A DNA stretch of 47,742 bases from Dysgonamonadaceae bacterium (GTDB taxonomy: Bacteria; Bacteroidota; Bacteroidia; Bacteroidales; Azobacteroidaceae). Below the pieces are notes generated by a model. The model was not told where the DNA came from and ran no database searches. It was given only the letters and a program-made list of their open reading frames with translations. Below, piece by piece: positions 36,775 through 46,306 of this stretch; positions within the stretch are counted from its first letter, which is position 1, and each line of letters starts with the position of its first letter. Where the stretch lies: assembly GCA_031272075.1 (NCBI GenBank), contig JAISUK010000079.1, positions 1 through 47,742 on the forward strand, written 5' to 3'. Position numbers and translations under genes: made by a program.

Positions 36775-38931
36775 TTATTCGGTTGAAATAATCAATTGAT
36801 TTCCTTTTTTCAATTCCTCGTGGGGAATAAAATAGCCGTCGCTCTTTCTGCCTCCGATGGAGATGGAAGTTATTTTCTTGCCCGAACCCTGCTTTACGAT
36901 CGTGACATTGATCCCGTTTTCGGGAGACGCAATCCGGATGGTGTCGAATAGCGGGACGGAAACGAGGTATTCCGGGTCGGCAGGGGAGAAGGTATAAAGT
37001 CCGATGGCGTTGAAGACATACCACGACGACATTTCTCCCGCGTCGTCCATTCCGGCCAGCGCGAGGCCATTTTCGCCCATGCCGTAGAAATGATTCATGC
37101 AGCTGTCGAGCAGGGCTTGTGATTTTTCCTGTTTTCCGACAAAATAATACAAATACGGAAAGTTATGATCCGGTTGATTACCATGGCAATACTGTCCAAT
37201 AAAACCGGAGAGGTTGTGCGCTTCGTAGCCTTTCCATGGGACGGTAAAGAGGGAATCCAGTTTCAATTCAAACGCTTCGGGACTGTCGTACAAAGCGATC
37301 AGGCCGGGTATGTCGTGCGGAGCGAAGAACGACGATTGCCAGGCGTTTGCTTCACGGTACATGTATTCGTAGTAGGGGAAATAGGGGTCGAAAGGGGAGA
37401 TCCATTCGCCGTTTGCCCATCGACCGCGCATCAGGCCGGTAGCCGGATCGAACATGTTTTTATAATTTGTTGTTCGTTTCATCAGCAGGTCGTAATTGTT
37501 GTCGTCGTGCAGCGCTTTTGCCATCAATGCGACGGCATAATCGTCGTAAGCATATTCGAGCGTTTTGGTAACACCGGCATTGGCAACGGTGGCAGTCTGC
37601 GGTTTCTCGATCACCGGTTCGGAGATGTACCCTTTTTCGATGTATTCGTTCAGATGTGGGCGGCTGCGGCTTTCCACTGTGGCATTACGCAAGATCAGGT
37701 AGTAGGCGCTGTCGACATCAAATCCGCGCAATCCCCGCAAATACGAACCCGCAACGAATGTGGAGGCATGATCGCCATGAAAAAAAGTAGGCATGAATCC
37801 CCTTTTCAATCCCTTGTCGGTGATGGAATTGAGGACATCGACAGCGACTGCAGGCGACAGCATCCCCAGCAGGATCAGTTTATTACGGTAGTCGTCCCAG
37901 AAAGAAGGATCGGTATAATAATGAAACCCTTTGTTGACGACTTGCCGGTTCTGATCCGTGAAATCGCCGTTCGCATCACTTCGCAATGCAGGCCACAGAA
38001 AGGCGCGATAGAGGCAGGAATAGAAAAGCATTCGCTGGCGTTCGCTTCCACCTGTGACAGTGATTTTTGAGAGCAACGATTCCCAGGTTTTGACGGCTTC
38101 ATTTCGGATTTCGGCAAACTGTTTGTCGGCGATTTCCTGTTCGAGATTCTTTTTTGCGTTTTCGATGCCGACAAAAGAGAATCCGATTTTTATATCCAAT
38201 GGTGTGGCATTGGCGCTATTCGCGAAATGAACGATGGAGATTGATTTTTTATCTTCCAGCAGCGAATCAATCCGGTCGATCGGGAAATTGGCCTTTGCAT
38301 AGAAATAGATTCTATCCCTTGTGTCCTGGTATCCGGCAAAGTCTTGCGCTCCGGTTTGAACGAGGTTCCATGCCCTGACCCGTTCGTTCGACTTTGAAAG
38401 ATCGAGCATCAGCTGTTTTGTTTCCTTTTTAGGGAAAGAATATTTGTGGTAAGCGCAACGCAGGGTGGAAGTGACTTCCACATCAATGCCATAGCGTTTG
38501 AGGAAAACCCGATAATATCCCGGATGGGCGGACTCCTGCTTGTGATCGTATTCCGAGTAATAATTATTCGGCGAAATTGTTCCGATAAAGGGGAGAATCG
38601 GCACATGGCACAGGTTCCAATGTCCTTTGTTGGTATGCGTGAAAGCGTAAATCACGGTGTCTTCGTACTGGTAGCCCGAACCGCTTCCAAACAATGTGAC
38701 CGGACTGACCTGCACCATGGCGTTCGGCAGCGAGGCGCCCGGAAACACTTCTGCGCCCCAGGTGCGGCGGGTCGGGGTGAATCCCAAGTCGATGCTGTCC
38801 CACAGTGTTTCGGTTCCAAGTAACGGATTGACATAGTCTGTCGGTTTTTTTGCAGACGGGTATTTCTGAAATGCACAGCCGATTGCGGAAAAGATCAGCA
38901 GCAAAGACAGCGCGGGCAACAGTTTTTTCAT
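36775..38931 (-). CDS. GH92 family alpha-mannosidase lipoprotein
   Basis: This 718-residue protein has a lipoprotein signal (SAIGC, Cys19). It has the two-domain GH92 structure: an N-terminal beta-sandwich (about 30-270, opening DYVNPLLGT) and an (alpha/alpha)6 barrel. The proposed acid is E527 in YREANAWQ (most members have EGNAWQ). Further signatures are GNQPDHNFPYLY (584-595) and GMDDAGEMSSWYVFNAIGLY, whose D629/D630 lie in the base and calcium region. Members are exo-alpha-mannosidases that act on high-mannose N-glycans or yeast mannan. It lies between GH125 and DUF4886 genes. Repeat copy B fills its upstream spacer up to the ATG. Confidence 0.94.
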   Translation of the reverse strand: MKKLLPALSLLLIFSAIGCAFQKYPSAKKPTDYVNPLLGTETLWDSIDLGFTPTRRTWGAEVFPGASLPNAMVQVSPVTLFGSGSGYQYEDTVIYAFTHTNKGHWNLCHVPILPFIGTISPNNYYSEYDHKQESAHPGYYRVFLKRYGIDVEVTSTLRCAYHKYSFPKKETKQLMLDLSKSNERVRAWNLVQTGAQDFAGYQDTRDRIYFYAKANFPIDRIDSLLEDKKSISIVHFANSANATPLDIKIGFSFVGIENAKKNLEQEIADKQFAEIRNEAVKTWESLLSKITVTGGSERQRMLFYSCLYRAFLWPALRSDANGDFTDQNRQVVNKGFHYYTDPSFWDDYRNKLILLGMLSPAVAVDVLNSITDKGLKRGFMPTFFHGDHASTFVAGSYLRGLRGFDVDSAYYLILRNATVESRSRPHLNEYIEKGYISEPVIEKPQTATVANAGVTKTLEYAYDDYAVALMAKALHDDNNYDLLMKRTTNYKNMFDPATGLMRGRWANGEWISPFDPYFPYYEYMYREANAWQSSFFAPHDIPGLIALYDSPEAFELKLDSLFTVPWKGYEAHNLSGFIGQYCHGNQPDHNFPYLYYFVGKQEKSQALLDSCMNHFYGMGENGLALAGMDDAGEMSSWYVFNAIGLYTFSPADPEYLVSVPLFDTIRIASPENGINVTIVKQGSGKKITSISIGGRKSDGYFIPHEELKKGNQLIISTE

Positions 38932-39022
38932 ACGTCAATAAATTTTTTTTAAAAGGACGATGGAACTCGCATGTCATGATTGTCATCAACTGGGATGTTT
39001 GAAAAACTTGCTCGTTTCATTA
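38929..39022 (-). repeat. Dispersed leader-type repeat, copy B (upstream of GH92)
   Basis: On the minus strand this copy runs from ATAATGAAACGAGCAAG through CATCCCAGTTGATGAC, AATCATGACATGCGAG and TTCCATCGTCC to TTATTGACGTATG at the GH92 start. It is closely similar to copies A and C. The GCATGAT of the other copies is GCAAGTT here. This opens a 23-codon frame starting MKRASF and ending VPSSF before a TAA, whereas copies A and C have a TGA at codon 5. Confidence 0.85.
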
Positions 39023-39045
39023 TCAATCGTGTATTAAAAATGTTA

Positions 39046-40494
39046 TCAACTGTTTAACAGTTTTACTTTCTTTTCGTCGACTAATTTGAGTATCAGTTCT
39101 CCGAACAGGGTATTCGCCCAGGCAAACCAGGATCGAGTGAAATTCGCAGGCTGATCTTTATTGAAACTTTCGTGCATAAATCCGGTTTCGTTGTCGGTGG
39201 CAAGGAGTGTCTTGACACAATAGCTGATTTCGCTGTCGTCGGTACTGGTCATGGCTTTGATGATCAGACTCATCGGCCAAATCATATCAAACCCGATATG
39301 GGGGCCTCCGATCCCTTCGGCGTATTTTCCCTTGAAGAAATACGGATTGTCGACGCTCCAGACAAACCTGCGGGTATTCAGGTATACAGGATCGTCGTTT
39401 TCCACACAACCCAGGTAGGGCAATGCCAACAGGCTGGGGACATTGGCGTCGTCCATAAATAAACGATTACCGAATCCGTCGACCTCGAAAGCATAGACTT
39501 TACCATAATTTAGATGGTCGGTCACGGCATACCGGTTTACTGCCGCTTGTACTTCTTCTGCCAAGGCGGTACATGTTGAAGCGAAAGCGCTGTCGTTTGT
39601 CACTTGGGCAGAAATCTCGGCCAGTTGTTTCAGCGACGTGACGGCAAACAGGTTGGAGGGAATTAAAAACCCGAAAGTGGTGGCGTCGTCCGAAGGCCTG
39701 AAGGAAGAAACGATCAACCCGACGGGATTGACGGGCGAACCGTATCCATTGTTAGCCAAGGTGTCAAGCTGGCGGTCGGTTTTTCGTTGGAATTTGTATT
39801 GTCCCAGACTTGCTTTCCGTTGCTGGTCTTTGAATGTGTTGACAATCGAGGCTGCGGCTTGTCGCCAATCGGCAGAAAAAACCGAAGTGTCGCCGGTCAA
39901 CTTCCAATAATGGTACGCCAGCCGAACGGTGTAGCACAACGAATCGATTTCCCATTTTCGTTCGTGCAATTCCGGCTTCATGGCGGTATGATCCGATTCC
40001 CATTCGCTTCCGGTAGGGCCGTCGTTGAAGGCATTGGCATAAGGATCGATCAGTACACATTTGGTCTGTCGGTTGATGACTCCGGCAATCAATTGTTGCA
40101 AAGAAGTGTCTTTTTTCATCAACTTGAGATACGGCCATACTTGTGCGGCGGAATCACGGAGCCACATGGCATGGATATCGCCGGTGTAGACAAATGTGTC
40201 CGGACGGTTGTCCTGTGTTCTGAAATGAACCGTCGTGTCCAATGTGTTCGGGAAACAGTTTTCAAACATCCATGCCAATTTCGGATTTTTGAGCTGTTTT
40301 TTTACTTGTGTAATCGTTGCTTCTACAGCTTTAGAAGTAAAATTGCGATCGGCGACAGCCGGACGTAAGCAAGCATAGTCAGCCGATTGCGAAGCAATCC
40401 TGTTGGTATTCGGGAAAAGATCTCCGACATTTCCCAGCGTTGCGGCCGCAAGACCCAAGCCGCTGTTTTTTAAAAAATTTCTACGTGTAATCAT
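39046..40494 (-). CDS. GH125 family exo-alpha-1,6-mannosidase
   Basis: This 482-residue protein has an N-terminal twin-arginine-like leader (ITRRNFLKNSGLGLAAATLG). The catalytic (alpha/alpha)6 domain fits the GH125/DUF1237 family, with VYTGDIHAMWLRDSAAQVWPY, GPTGSEWESDHTAMKPELHERKWEIDSL, SSFRPSDDATTFGFLIPSN and GGPHIGFDMIWPMSLI. The family removes non-reducing alpha-1,6-mannose. It is the first gene of the GH125-GH92-DUF4886 set. The combination suits stepwise removal of alpha-1,2/1,3- and alpha-1,6-mannose from mannan or N-glycan cores. Export by Tat is an inference from the RR motif. Confidence 0.93.
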   Translation of the reverse strand: MITRRNFLKNSGLGLAAATLGNVGDLFPNTNRIASQSADYACLRPAVADRNFTSKAVEATITQVKKQLKNPKLAWMFENCFPNTLDTTVHFRTQDNRPDTFVYTGDIHAMWLRDSAAQVWPYLKLMKKDTSLQQLIAGVINRQTKCVLIDPYANAFNDGPTGSEWESDHTAMKPELHERKWEIDSLCYTVRLAYHYWKLTGDTSVFSADWRQAAASIVNTFKDQQRKASLGQYKFQRKTDRQLDTLANNGYGSPVNPVGLIVSSFRPSDDATTFGFLIPSNLFAVTSLKQLAEISAQVTNDSAFASTCTALAEEVQAAVNRYAVTDHLNYGKVYAFEVDGFGNRLFMDDANVPSLLALPYLGCVENDDPVYLNTRRFVWSVDNPYFFKGKYAEGIGGPHIGFDMIWPMSLIIKAMTSTDDSEISYCVKTLLATDNETGFMHESFNKDQPANFTRSWFAWANTLFGELILKLVDEKKVKLLNS

Positions 40495-40535
40495 GATGTT
40501 ATCTGTGTTATTAATTGATGTTTAGTAGTAGTCGC

Positions 40536-41849
40536 CTATTTTTCCCGCATGAAGATATTGATCGGTGTCCCGGTCAGGTTCCAGAGTTTCCGGATCGAAT
40601 TTTCCAGAAATCGTTTGTACGGTTCTTTGACCCATTGGGGCAAGTTGCAGAAAAAAACGAAACTGGGGACAGCGGTATTCGATAGTTGTGTGATGTATTT
40701 GATTTTCACCACTTTCCCTTTGTTGGAAGGCGGCGGCGTTTTTTCGATGACGGGAAGCAGCAATTCATTGAGTTTATGTGTAGGGATTTTTGTTTTACGG
40801 GTAGTGTAAACCTGATTGGCCACTTCCAGTATCTTAAAGATACGTTGTTTGGTCAGGGCGGAAGCAAAAATCACCGGGACATCCGTGAAGGGGGCGATCC
40901 GGTTTTTGATTTCCTGCTCGAAAAATTTCACATATTGCGGACTTTTGTCTTCGATGAGATCCCATTTGTTGATCACGATCACCAGTCCTTTTTTATTCTT
41001 CTTAATCAAAGAAAAGATATTCATGTCTTGCGATTCGATGCCGCGTGTGGCGTCGACCATCAGGATGCAGACATCCGATTCTTCGATGGCGCGGATGGCG
41101 CGGATCACGGAATAATATTCCAGGTCTTCGTAGACCTTTCCTTTCTTGCGTATCCCGGCGGTGTCGACCAGGTAGAGGTCTAATCCGAATTTGTTGTAGC
41201 GGGTATAGATCGAGTCGCGGGTGGTGCCGGCGATGTCTGTCACGATGGAGCGGTCTTCGCCGATGAATGCGTTGATTAACAATGATTTTCCTGCATTTGG
41301 GCGACCTACGATGGCAATGCGGGGAAGGAGGTCTTCGGGTTCGTCAGTTTTGCCCGTAGCGAAGCCTGCGATCAGATCATCCAGCAGTTCGCCGGTGCCC
41401 GAGCCATTGATGGCTGAAACGGGGTAAGGAGCACCCAGCCCCAAGCTGTAAAATTCGGCAGCCTGATGGTGCAACTCGAAATTGTCGGCTTTGTTGGCGA
41501 CGAGGAACCGCGGCTTTTGCGTCTGTCGCAACATTTGCGCGATACGGTCGTCCAGGTCGGTGATGCCGTTTACAATGTCTACGACGAAAAGAATCACATC
41601 CGCTTCGTCGATGGCTATCTGCACTTGTTTGTTTATTTCTTCTTCGAAAATATCTTCCGAATGGACAACCCAGCCGCCGGTGTCTACGACCGAAAATTCC
41701 TGCCCCGACCATTCTGCTTTGCCGTACTGACGGTCGCGGGTGGTGCCTTCCGTCTCATCCACAATGGCTTGACGGGACTGAACCAGCCGGTTGAATAATG
41801 TCGATTTGCCGACGTTCGGTCGGCCGACTATTGCTACCAGATTACTCAT
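40536..41849 (-). CDS. der: Ribosome biogenesis GTPase Der (EngA)
   Basis: The product has 437 residues from the ATG at 41849 ([17 protein letters not shown]). Two tandem GTPase domains are present: GRPNVGKS with DTGGWV and NKAD in the first, and GRPNAGKS with DTAGI and NKWD in the second. A C-terminal KH-like domain has [18 protein letters not shown] and [24 protein letters not shown]. It acts in 50S subunit maturation. It follows era by a few bases. Confidence 0.97.
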   Translation of the reverse strand: MSNLVAIVGRPNVGKSTLFNRLVQSRQAIVDETEGTTRDRQYGKAEWSGQEFSVVDTGGWVVHSEDIFEEEINKQVQIAIDEADVILFVVDIVNGITDLDDRIAQMLRQTQKPRFLVANKADNFELHHQAAEFYSLGLGAPYPVSAINGSGTGELLDDLIAGFATGKTDEPEDLLPRIAIVGRPNAGKSLLINAFIGEDRSIVTDIAGTTRDSIYTRYNKFGLDLYLVDTAGIRKKGKVYEDLEYYSVIRAIRAIEESDVCILMVDATRGIESQDMNIFSLIKKNKKGLVIVINKWDLIEDKSPQYVKFFEQEIKNRIAPFTDVPVIFASALTKQRIFKILEVANQVYTTRKTKIPTHKLNELLLPVIEKTPPPSNKGKVVKIKYITQLSNTAVPSFVFFCNLPQWVKEPYKRFLENSIRKLWNLTGTPINIFMREK

Positions 41850-41851
41850 AA

Positions 41852-42733
41852 TCAATCAAGTTTATATCCGAAATCACGCAATAGCGCATCCCGGTTTCTC
41901 CAGTCTTTTTCTACTTTCACAAACAGTTCCAGGAAAACCTTTTTATTGAAAAACCTTTCGATGGCTTTGCGCGCCATCGACCCTGTCTTTTTGATCGCTA
42001 ACCCTTTGTCGCCTATGATGATTCCTTTCTGTGAACTGCGTTCCACCACGATGACGGCTTTGATCCGTAGCATTTCGTCCGATTCTTCAAATTGTTCGAC
42101 GACAACTTCGACAGAATACGGAATTTCTTTCTGGTAATAGCGCAAGATTTTCTCCCTGATGATTTCCGTCACGAAGAAACGTGCAGGGCGATCGGTCATT
42201 GCGTCTTTCTCGAAATAGGGCGACGCGTCCGGCAACAGGCTGACGATTCGTTTCTGAAGGTAGTCGATATTGAAATTATTCGTTGCGGAAATCGGGATGA
42301 TTTCTGCTTGCGGCAATATCGTTTGCCATTCGTCGGATTGCTGTTCCAAGCCTTTTTGATTCGTCAGGTCGATTTTGTTGATGAGCAACAGCACCGGAAT
42401 CGTGGATTGTCGCACTTTTTCGAGGAAAAAATGGTGTTTATCGATCTTTTCTACCGTATCCGTCACATACAGCAAAATATCGGCATCGTCAAGCGCCGAT
42501 TCCGAAAAATGCAGCATGCTTTCCTGCAGTTTGTAATTCGGACGCAAGACGCCCGGAGTGTCGGAATAGACGATTTGCATATCATCGGTGTTTACAATCC
42601 CGATGATGCGATGCCGGGTTGTCTGGGCTTTGGAAGTAATAATGGAAATATTCTCCCCGACCAGCCGGTTCATCAGCGTCGATTTCCCGACATTGGGATT
42701 GCCCACGATATTTACAAATCCGGATTTATGCAC
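41852..42733 (-). CDS. era: GTPase Era
   Basis: This 293-residue protein has G1 [10 protein letters not shown]2 region [10 protein letters not shown]3 DTPG and G4 NKID. The C-terminal KH domain contains [22 protein letters not shown]. It binds the 3' end of 16S rRNA and is needed for 30S maturation. The start codon is GTG ([11 protein letters not shown]), supported by the family's conserved N-terminus and by the single-base spacing from the fabH stop. Confidence 0.97.
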   Translation of the reverse strand: MHKSGFVNIVGNPNVGKSTLMNRLVGENISIITSKAQTTRHRIIGIVNTDDMQIVYSDTPGVLRPNYKLQESMLHFSESALDDADILLYVTDTVEKIDKHHFFLEKVRQSTIPVLLLINKIDLTNQKGLEQQSDEWQTILPQAEIIPISATNNFNIDYLQKRIVSLLPDASPYFEKDAMTDRPARFFVTEIIREKILRYYQKEIPYSVEVVVEQFEESDEMLRIKAVIVVERSSQKGIIIGDKGLAIKKTGSMARKAIERFFNKKVFLELFVKVEKDWRNRDALLRDFGYKLD

Positions 42734-42734
42734 T

Positions 42735-43736
42735 TTATTTCGGATCGTAACCCCATTTCAGGTAAGTAGCCCCCCAGGTAAATCCCGCGCCGAAAGCCGT
42801 GAGAATCAGGTTGTCGCCTTTGTGCAACCGGGGTTCCCAATCCCACAAGCAAAGGGGGATCGTTCCTGCACTGGTGTTTGCGTATTTGTCGATGTTGACC
42901 ATGACTTTTTCCGTAGTGAGCCCCATCCGGTGCGCTACGGCATCGATGATTCGGAGGTTTGCTTGGTGCGGAACCACCCAATGGATATCTTCATGCGTCA
43001 GATGATTTCGTTCCATCAGTTCCACGCAGGCGTCCGACATGCTGGATACTGCATGTTTGAACACGACTTTGCCGTCCTGCCAGATGGTATGTTGATTCTT
43101 TTCTACCGTCTCGTGGGAAGCGGGGTGAACCGATCCGCCGGCATACATATTCAGGTGCTGCAGACTGTTGCCGTCAGTCCGCATGATGGAGTCGATGATT
43201 CCCACGTTTTCCGTCGAGCCTTCCACGAGCGCAGCGCCGCAACCGTCACCGAAAATGGGACAGGTATTCCGGTCGTTGTAGTTCGTGATAACGGTCAATA
43301 CGTCGCCTGCCAATATCATGACTTTCCGGTATTTTCCGGAAACGATGAATCCATTGGCCACCTCCAATGCGTAGATGAATCCGCTGCAAGCGGCGCTGAT
43401 ATCGAAACAGAAAGCGTTGGTCATGCCTGTCTTATAGGCGGTCAGCGCAGCGGCATTGGGCATAATATAATCGGGAGTAGAAGTCGCAAACAGCACCGCA
43501 TCGACGGTTTTCGGGTCGAGACCGGTCTTTTCCATCAGGTTCTCCACCGCTTTCACAGCCATATATGTGACACCGCTTCCTTCTTCTTTTTTCAGGATTC
43601 TTCTTTCTTTGACTCCGATGCGCGTCATAATCCATTCATCGGTAGTATCTACCAATTGAGATATCTCCTCGTTTGTCATGACGTAATTCGGCAGATATCC
43701 TGAAATACCGGTTATGACAGCATGCATATTATTCAT
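42735..43736 (-). CDS. fabH: Beta-ketoacyl-ACP synthase III
   Basis: This 333-residue protein has the FabH catalytic triad: C117 in ISAACSGF, His in [11 protein letters not shown] and Asn in [11 protein letters not shown]. It condenses acetyl- or branched-chain acyl-CoA with malonyl-ACP to start fatty acid synthesis. Only 4 bases separate it from rpmF, and era follows immediately. This DUF177-rpmF-fabH order is widespread in bacteria. Confidence 0.97.
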   Translation of the reverse strand: MNNMHAVITGISGYLPNYVMTNEEISQLVDTTDEWIMTRIGVKERRILKKEEGSGVTYMAVKAVENLMEKTGLDPKTVDAVLFATSTPDYIMPNAAALTAYKTGMTNAFCFDISAACSGFIYALEVANGFIVSGKYRKVMILAGDVLTVITNYNDRNTCPIFGDGCGAALVEGSTENVGIIDSIMRTDGNSLQHLNMYAGGSVHPASHETVEKNQHTIWQDGKVVFKHAVSSMSDACVELMERNHLTHEDIHWVVPHQANLRIIDAVAHRMGLTTEKVMVNIDKYANTSAGTIPLCLWDWEPRLHKGDNLILTAFGAGFTWGATYLKWGYDPK

Positions 43737-43740
43737 AAGA

Positions 43741-43926
43741 TTATACTGCAGCAGCTTTCTCTATTGCCAGTTTGCCGCGATAATAGCCACATTCATTGCA
43801 TACGGTATGATAAATGTGCCACGCTCCGCAGTTTGGACATGCTGCCAGCGTTGGCATCAAAGCCTTATCGTGGGTTCTTCTTTTACTTTTTCTTGATTTT
43901 CCTGTTCTTCGTTTAGGATGTGCCAT
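43741..43926 (-). CDS. rpmF: 50S ribosomal protein L32
   Basis: This 61-residue basic protein starts [17 protein letters not shown]. It has a zinc ribbon formed by Cys30, Cys33, Cys43 and Cys46 (CPNC ... CNEC), so it is the zinc-binding form of L32. It lies 15 bases after the DUF177 gene, in the standard order. Confidence 0.97.
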   Translation of the reverse strand: MAHPKRRTGKSRKSKRRTHDKALMPTLAACPNCGAWHIYHTVCNECGYYRGKLAIEKAAAV

Positions 43927-43941
43927 TTTTTTTTGTTTTTA

Positions 43942-44523
43942 TTAGTTATTATCTGGATCCTCTTCTTTGAAATTTTTTAACGCATCCCAGCGCGGGTCGG
44001 AAACGAAACTGTCTTCGTCCAGATCCGTAGCAGCAACGCTGATCTCTTCATCATCGTCGTCGCCCGCTTTTTTGGGTGTGTATTTTTTCAAAGTGGAGGT
44101 CATTGCTTTATTGCATTTGCCGGGGGAATGAACATGCTTGATCGGAATGGTCAGCACGATAAATTCGTAGAGAAACCATGCCAGATTGATGATGCCTTCC
44201 GATTCGGGAATGACCACAATCTCGTCGCTCTCTTCCGAATAATCTTTGCCGAATTTGACAATCAAGCGGTTGGAGGTGCTGACAGGCAGCTCCATGTCGT
44301 CGAGGCATCGATCGCACGGAACGATCACGACACCTTCCGAAACAAAACTCATATCGTAAACTCCTGCCGCCTTTTTGATGGTCAGATTCACTTTGACTTT
44401 GCCTTTTTGAATGTTGTCTTCGTCGATATCAACAAAGAAAGAATTACCTAACTGGTATTCGATTCTCAAAACATCTTCTTTCATGTTTTTCAAATCTACC
44501 TTGTATGAATCAAACTTTCCCAC
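43942..44523 (-). CDS. DUF177 (YceD-like) protein
   Basis: This 193-residue cytosolic protein starts at a GTG (44523) with GKFDSYKVDLKNM, the usual Bacteroidetes opening. The conserved block CDRCLDDMELPV carries the C-x2-C pair typical of DUF177. The acidic C-terminus ends SDPRWDALKNFKE, another family signature. YceD-type proteins are linked to 23S rRNA metabolism and L32. It heads the rpmF-fabH-era-der operon. Confidence 0.92.
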   Translation of the reverse strand: MGKFDSYKVDLKNMKEDVLRIEYQLGNSFFVDIDEDNIQKGKVKVNLTIKKAAGVYDMSFVSEGVVIVPCDRCLDDMELPVSTSNRLIVKFGKDYSEESDEIVVIPESEGIINLAWFLYEFIVLTIPIKHVHSPGKCNKAMTSTLKKYTPKKAGDDDDEEISVAATDLDEDSFVSDPRWDALKNFKEEDPDNN

Positions 44524-44552
44524 TATTCTCTTTGAAATTATTAAAAACGATG

Positions 44553-44585
44553 CAAAAGTATGAAAAAGGAATGTAAAAATGAAAA
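44553..44585 (-). promoter_or_regulatory. Promoter of the DUF177-rpmF-fabH-era-der operon
   Basis: The minus strand has TACTTTTG (44553-44560), a perfect -7 element about 30 bases upstream of the GTG start. A T-rich -33 region (TTTC) lies 20 bases further upstream. Confidence 0.55.
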
Positions 44586-44587
44586 AA

Positions 44588-45793
44588 TCAGGGGAAATAT
44601 TTGTTTTTCGTCAGTTCAATCCGAAAGGTCGTCCCTTTATTTAATTCAGAATGTAAGACATAAATCTTTCCGCGTCGGTACGATTCGATGATACGTCTGA
44701 CCAGTGACAGGCCTAATCCCCAGCCTCTTGCTTTCGTGGTGTATCCCGGATGAAAGATTGCATCGAATTTCGATTTTGGAATCCCTTTGCCGGTATCGGA
44801 GACATCGATTTTTACCGTCTTGCCGAAATCGGTAGCGGAAATATAGATGCTTCCTTGGCCGTTCATGGCATCCACTGCATTCTTGATCAGGTTTTCCAGC
44901 ACCCAGCCGAAGAGTGATTCGTTCATCATCACCCAGACGGGTTCTTCGGGAAAACTGCAAGTGATGGCGACTTTTGATGAGATCCTTTTTCCCATATAGT
45001 CTACAATCTGCAATGCGGCATGTTGGAGATTCATGGGTTCGGGTTCGGGGTTCGATCCGATTTTGGAAAACCGTTCGGCGATAATTTTCAATCGTTGTAC
45101 ATCTTTGTCCATTTCTTCCAGGAATTTGACATCCGTATCCTTGGTTTTCAGGTATTCCACCCACGCCATCAGCGAAGAGATCGGCGTCCCCAACTGGTGC
45201 GCGGTCTCTTTCGACAGTCCGACCCAAACTTTGTTTTGTTCTGCTTTTTTCGTGCTGGTCAATGCCAGGAAAGAGACGATAATAAAAACGCTCACAACGC
45301 TCAACTGTACGTATGGAAACAGTTGCAATTGCTTCAGGACTGTCGATTCGTCGTAATAGACAAATTGTACGAGATCTTCATCTAACCTGACGGCTATGGG
45401 TTCGTTACGCTCTTTGAATTTACGAATCAAGAGTTTGATGTCCGGCTCGCTTTTGACTTTAGCCGTGTCAATGTTCATCGACCAGATCAAATGATCGTGT
45501 TCGTCAGCCAGGATGAGCGGAATAGTTGTGTTGTCTTCCAATACCTGCAATAAGAATCCGTTGTAGTCATTGAAAGCATTGATAATGGTGGTGTCTGTTT
45601 CCTGGAAAATAAATGTCTGGAGCGCATTGACCCTGATCGCGTCTGCCCAGATTTTAACTTTTTTATGCTCTTCTTCAGCCAATTTCTTTACCAGACTGTT
45701 GGTCGCAAGGATGGAAGCGATCGCAATAACGATCGCCGTAATGAAAAAGAGGTACTTGAACTGCTTCCTGGATTCGTAAAAATTTCGCATCAT
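44588..45793 (-). CDS. Membrane sensor histidine kinase without adjacent regulator
   Basis: This 401-residue protein has membrane segments at about 13-32 and 161-180 flanking a periplasmic sensor of about 125 residues. The kinase core has the phosphoacceptor H199 in SKETAHQLGTPISSL, the N box LENLIKNAVDAM, the G1 box DTGKGIPKS and the G2 box RGWGLGLSLVRRI. The H-box with HQLGTP is a Bacteroidetes variant of the HisKA type. No response regulator is encoded nearby, so it is an orphan kinase. It has its own promoter-like site. Confidence 0.93.
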   Translation of the reverse strand: MMRNFYESRKQFKYLFFITAIVIAIASILATNSLVKKLAEEEHKKVKIWADAIRVNALQTFIFQETDTTIINAFNDYNGFLLQVLEDNTTIPLILADEHDHLIWSMNIDTAKVKSEPDIKLLIRKFKERNEPIAVRLDEDLVQFVYYDESTVLKQLQLFPYVQLSVVSVFIIVSFLALTSTKKAEQNKVWVGLSKETAHQLGTPISSLMAWVEYLKTKDTDVKFLEEMDKDVQRLKIIAERFSKIGSNPEPEPMNLQHAALQIVDYMGKRISSKVAITCSFPEEPVWVMMNESLFGWVLENLIKNAVDAMNGQGSIYISATDFGKTVKIDVSDTGKGIPKSKFDAIFHPGYTTKARGWGLGLSLVRRIIESYRRGKIYVLHSELNKGTTFRIELTKNKYFP

Positions 45794-45822
45794 GACAACG
45801 CTTTTTATAACATACCGTTCGA

Positions 45823-45853
45823 CAAAGGTAATATTTTTCAGTTGAAAGATGAA
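45823..45853 (-). promoter_or_regulatory. Putative promoter of the histidine kinase gene
   Basis: On the minus strand TACCTTTG (45823-45830) is a perfect -7 element. TTTC lies 20 bases upstream in the -33 position. The ATG at 45793 follows about 30 bases later. Confidence 0.5.
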
Positions 45854-45958
45854 AGTTTTGGTATGTTACTGGTCGGTAACATATTATTACAAGTTGGTAA
45901 GCGGACTTTGCACACATTTTTCTTCGCGCACCGACCAATCAAACGCGCAACTTTCAAT

Positions 45959-46306
45959 TTACCGCTCGTCTTTGATTTTCACAGCAATCCTAAACTGCTG
46001 TTCGGGGTGCAGGTCGAGGTTTTTGAAGTTGATATTGACCTCAAAAATATCGGCGTGACCGAATTGCAGAAACTTGCTCAACTCCTCGTTTTTTCCGGCG
46101 GGAATGTAGCCGAGTTTCTTCTCGCCAAAATAAATAGCGACGGCAGTAGCGTCGTGCGGGTTGTCGGCTTCGGCAAAGATGTCGAGCGGCACACCCACAT
46201 TCAGTTCGTCAATCACCTGACAACCATCGTAATACTGAAATCCTGCAATATGGCAGTTCAGAAAATTACGGTCGATTTCGTACTTTTTTACAGCAACATT
46301 TTTCAT
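45959..46306 (-). CDS. Stand-alone HIRAN-domain protein
   Basis: This 115-residue protein is essentially a single HIRAN domain: LNCHIAGFQYYDGCQV, then VPLDIFAEADNPHDATAVAIYFGEKKLGYIPAGKNEELSKFL, with the family's NPHD-A-A and LGY-P features. HIRAN domains bind 3' DNA ends or damaged DNA, mostly fused to helicases. Stand-alone bacterial forms have no settled role. Repeat copy C occupies the region just before its ATG. It is 366 bp downstream of the WYL gene, on the same strand as the Cas2 remnant at the window edge. Confidence 0.88.
   Translation of the reverse strand: MKNVAVKKYEIDRNFLNCHIAGFQYYDGCQVIDELNVGVPLDIFAEADNPHDATAVAIYFGEKKLGYIPAGKNEELSKFLQFGHADIFEVNINFKNLDLHPEQQFRIAVKIKDER

Noticed and set aside
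45675..45938. An 87-codon frame upstream of the histidine kinase
   Set aside because: It overlaps the kinase start in another frame, covers the kinase promoter and is Cys/His/Tyr-rich without any motif.
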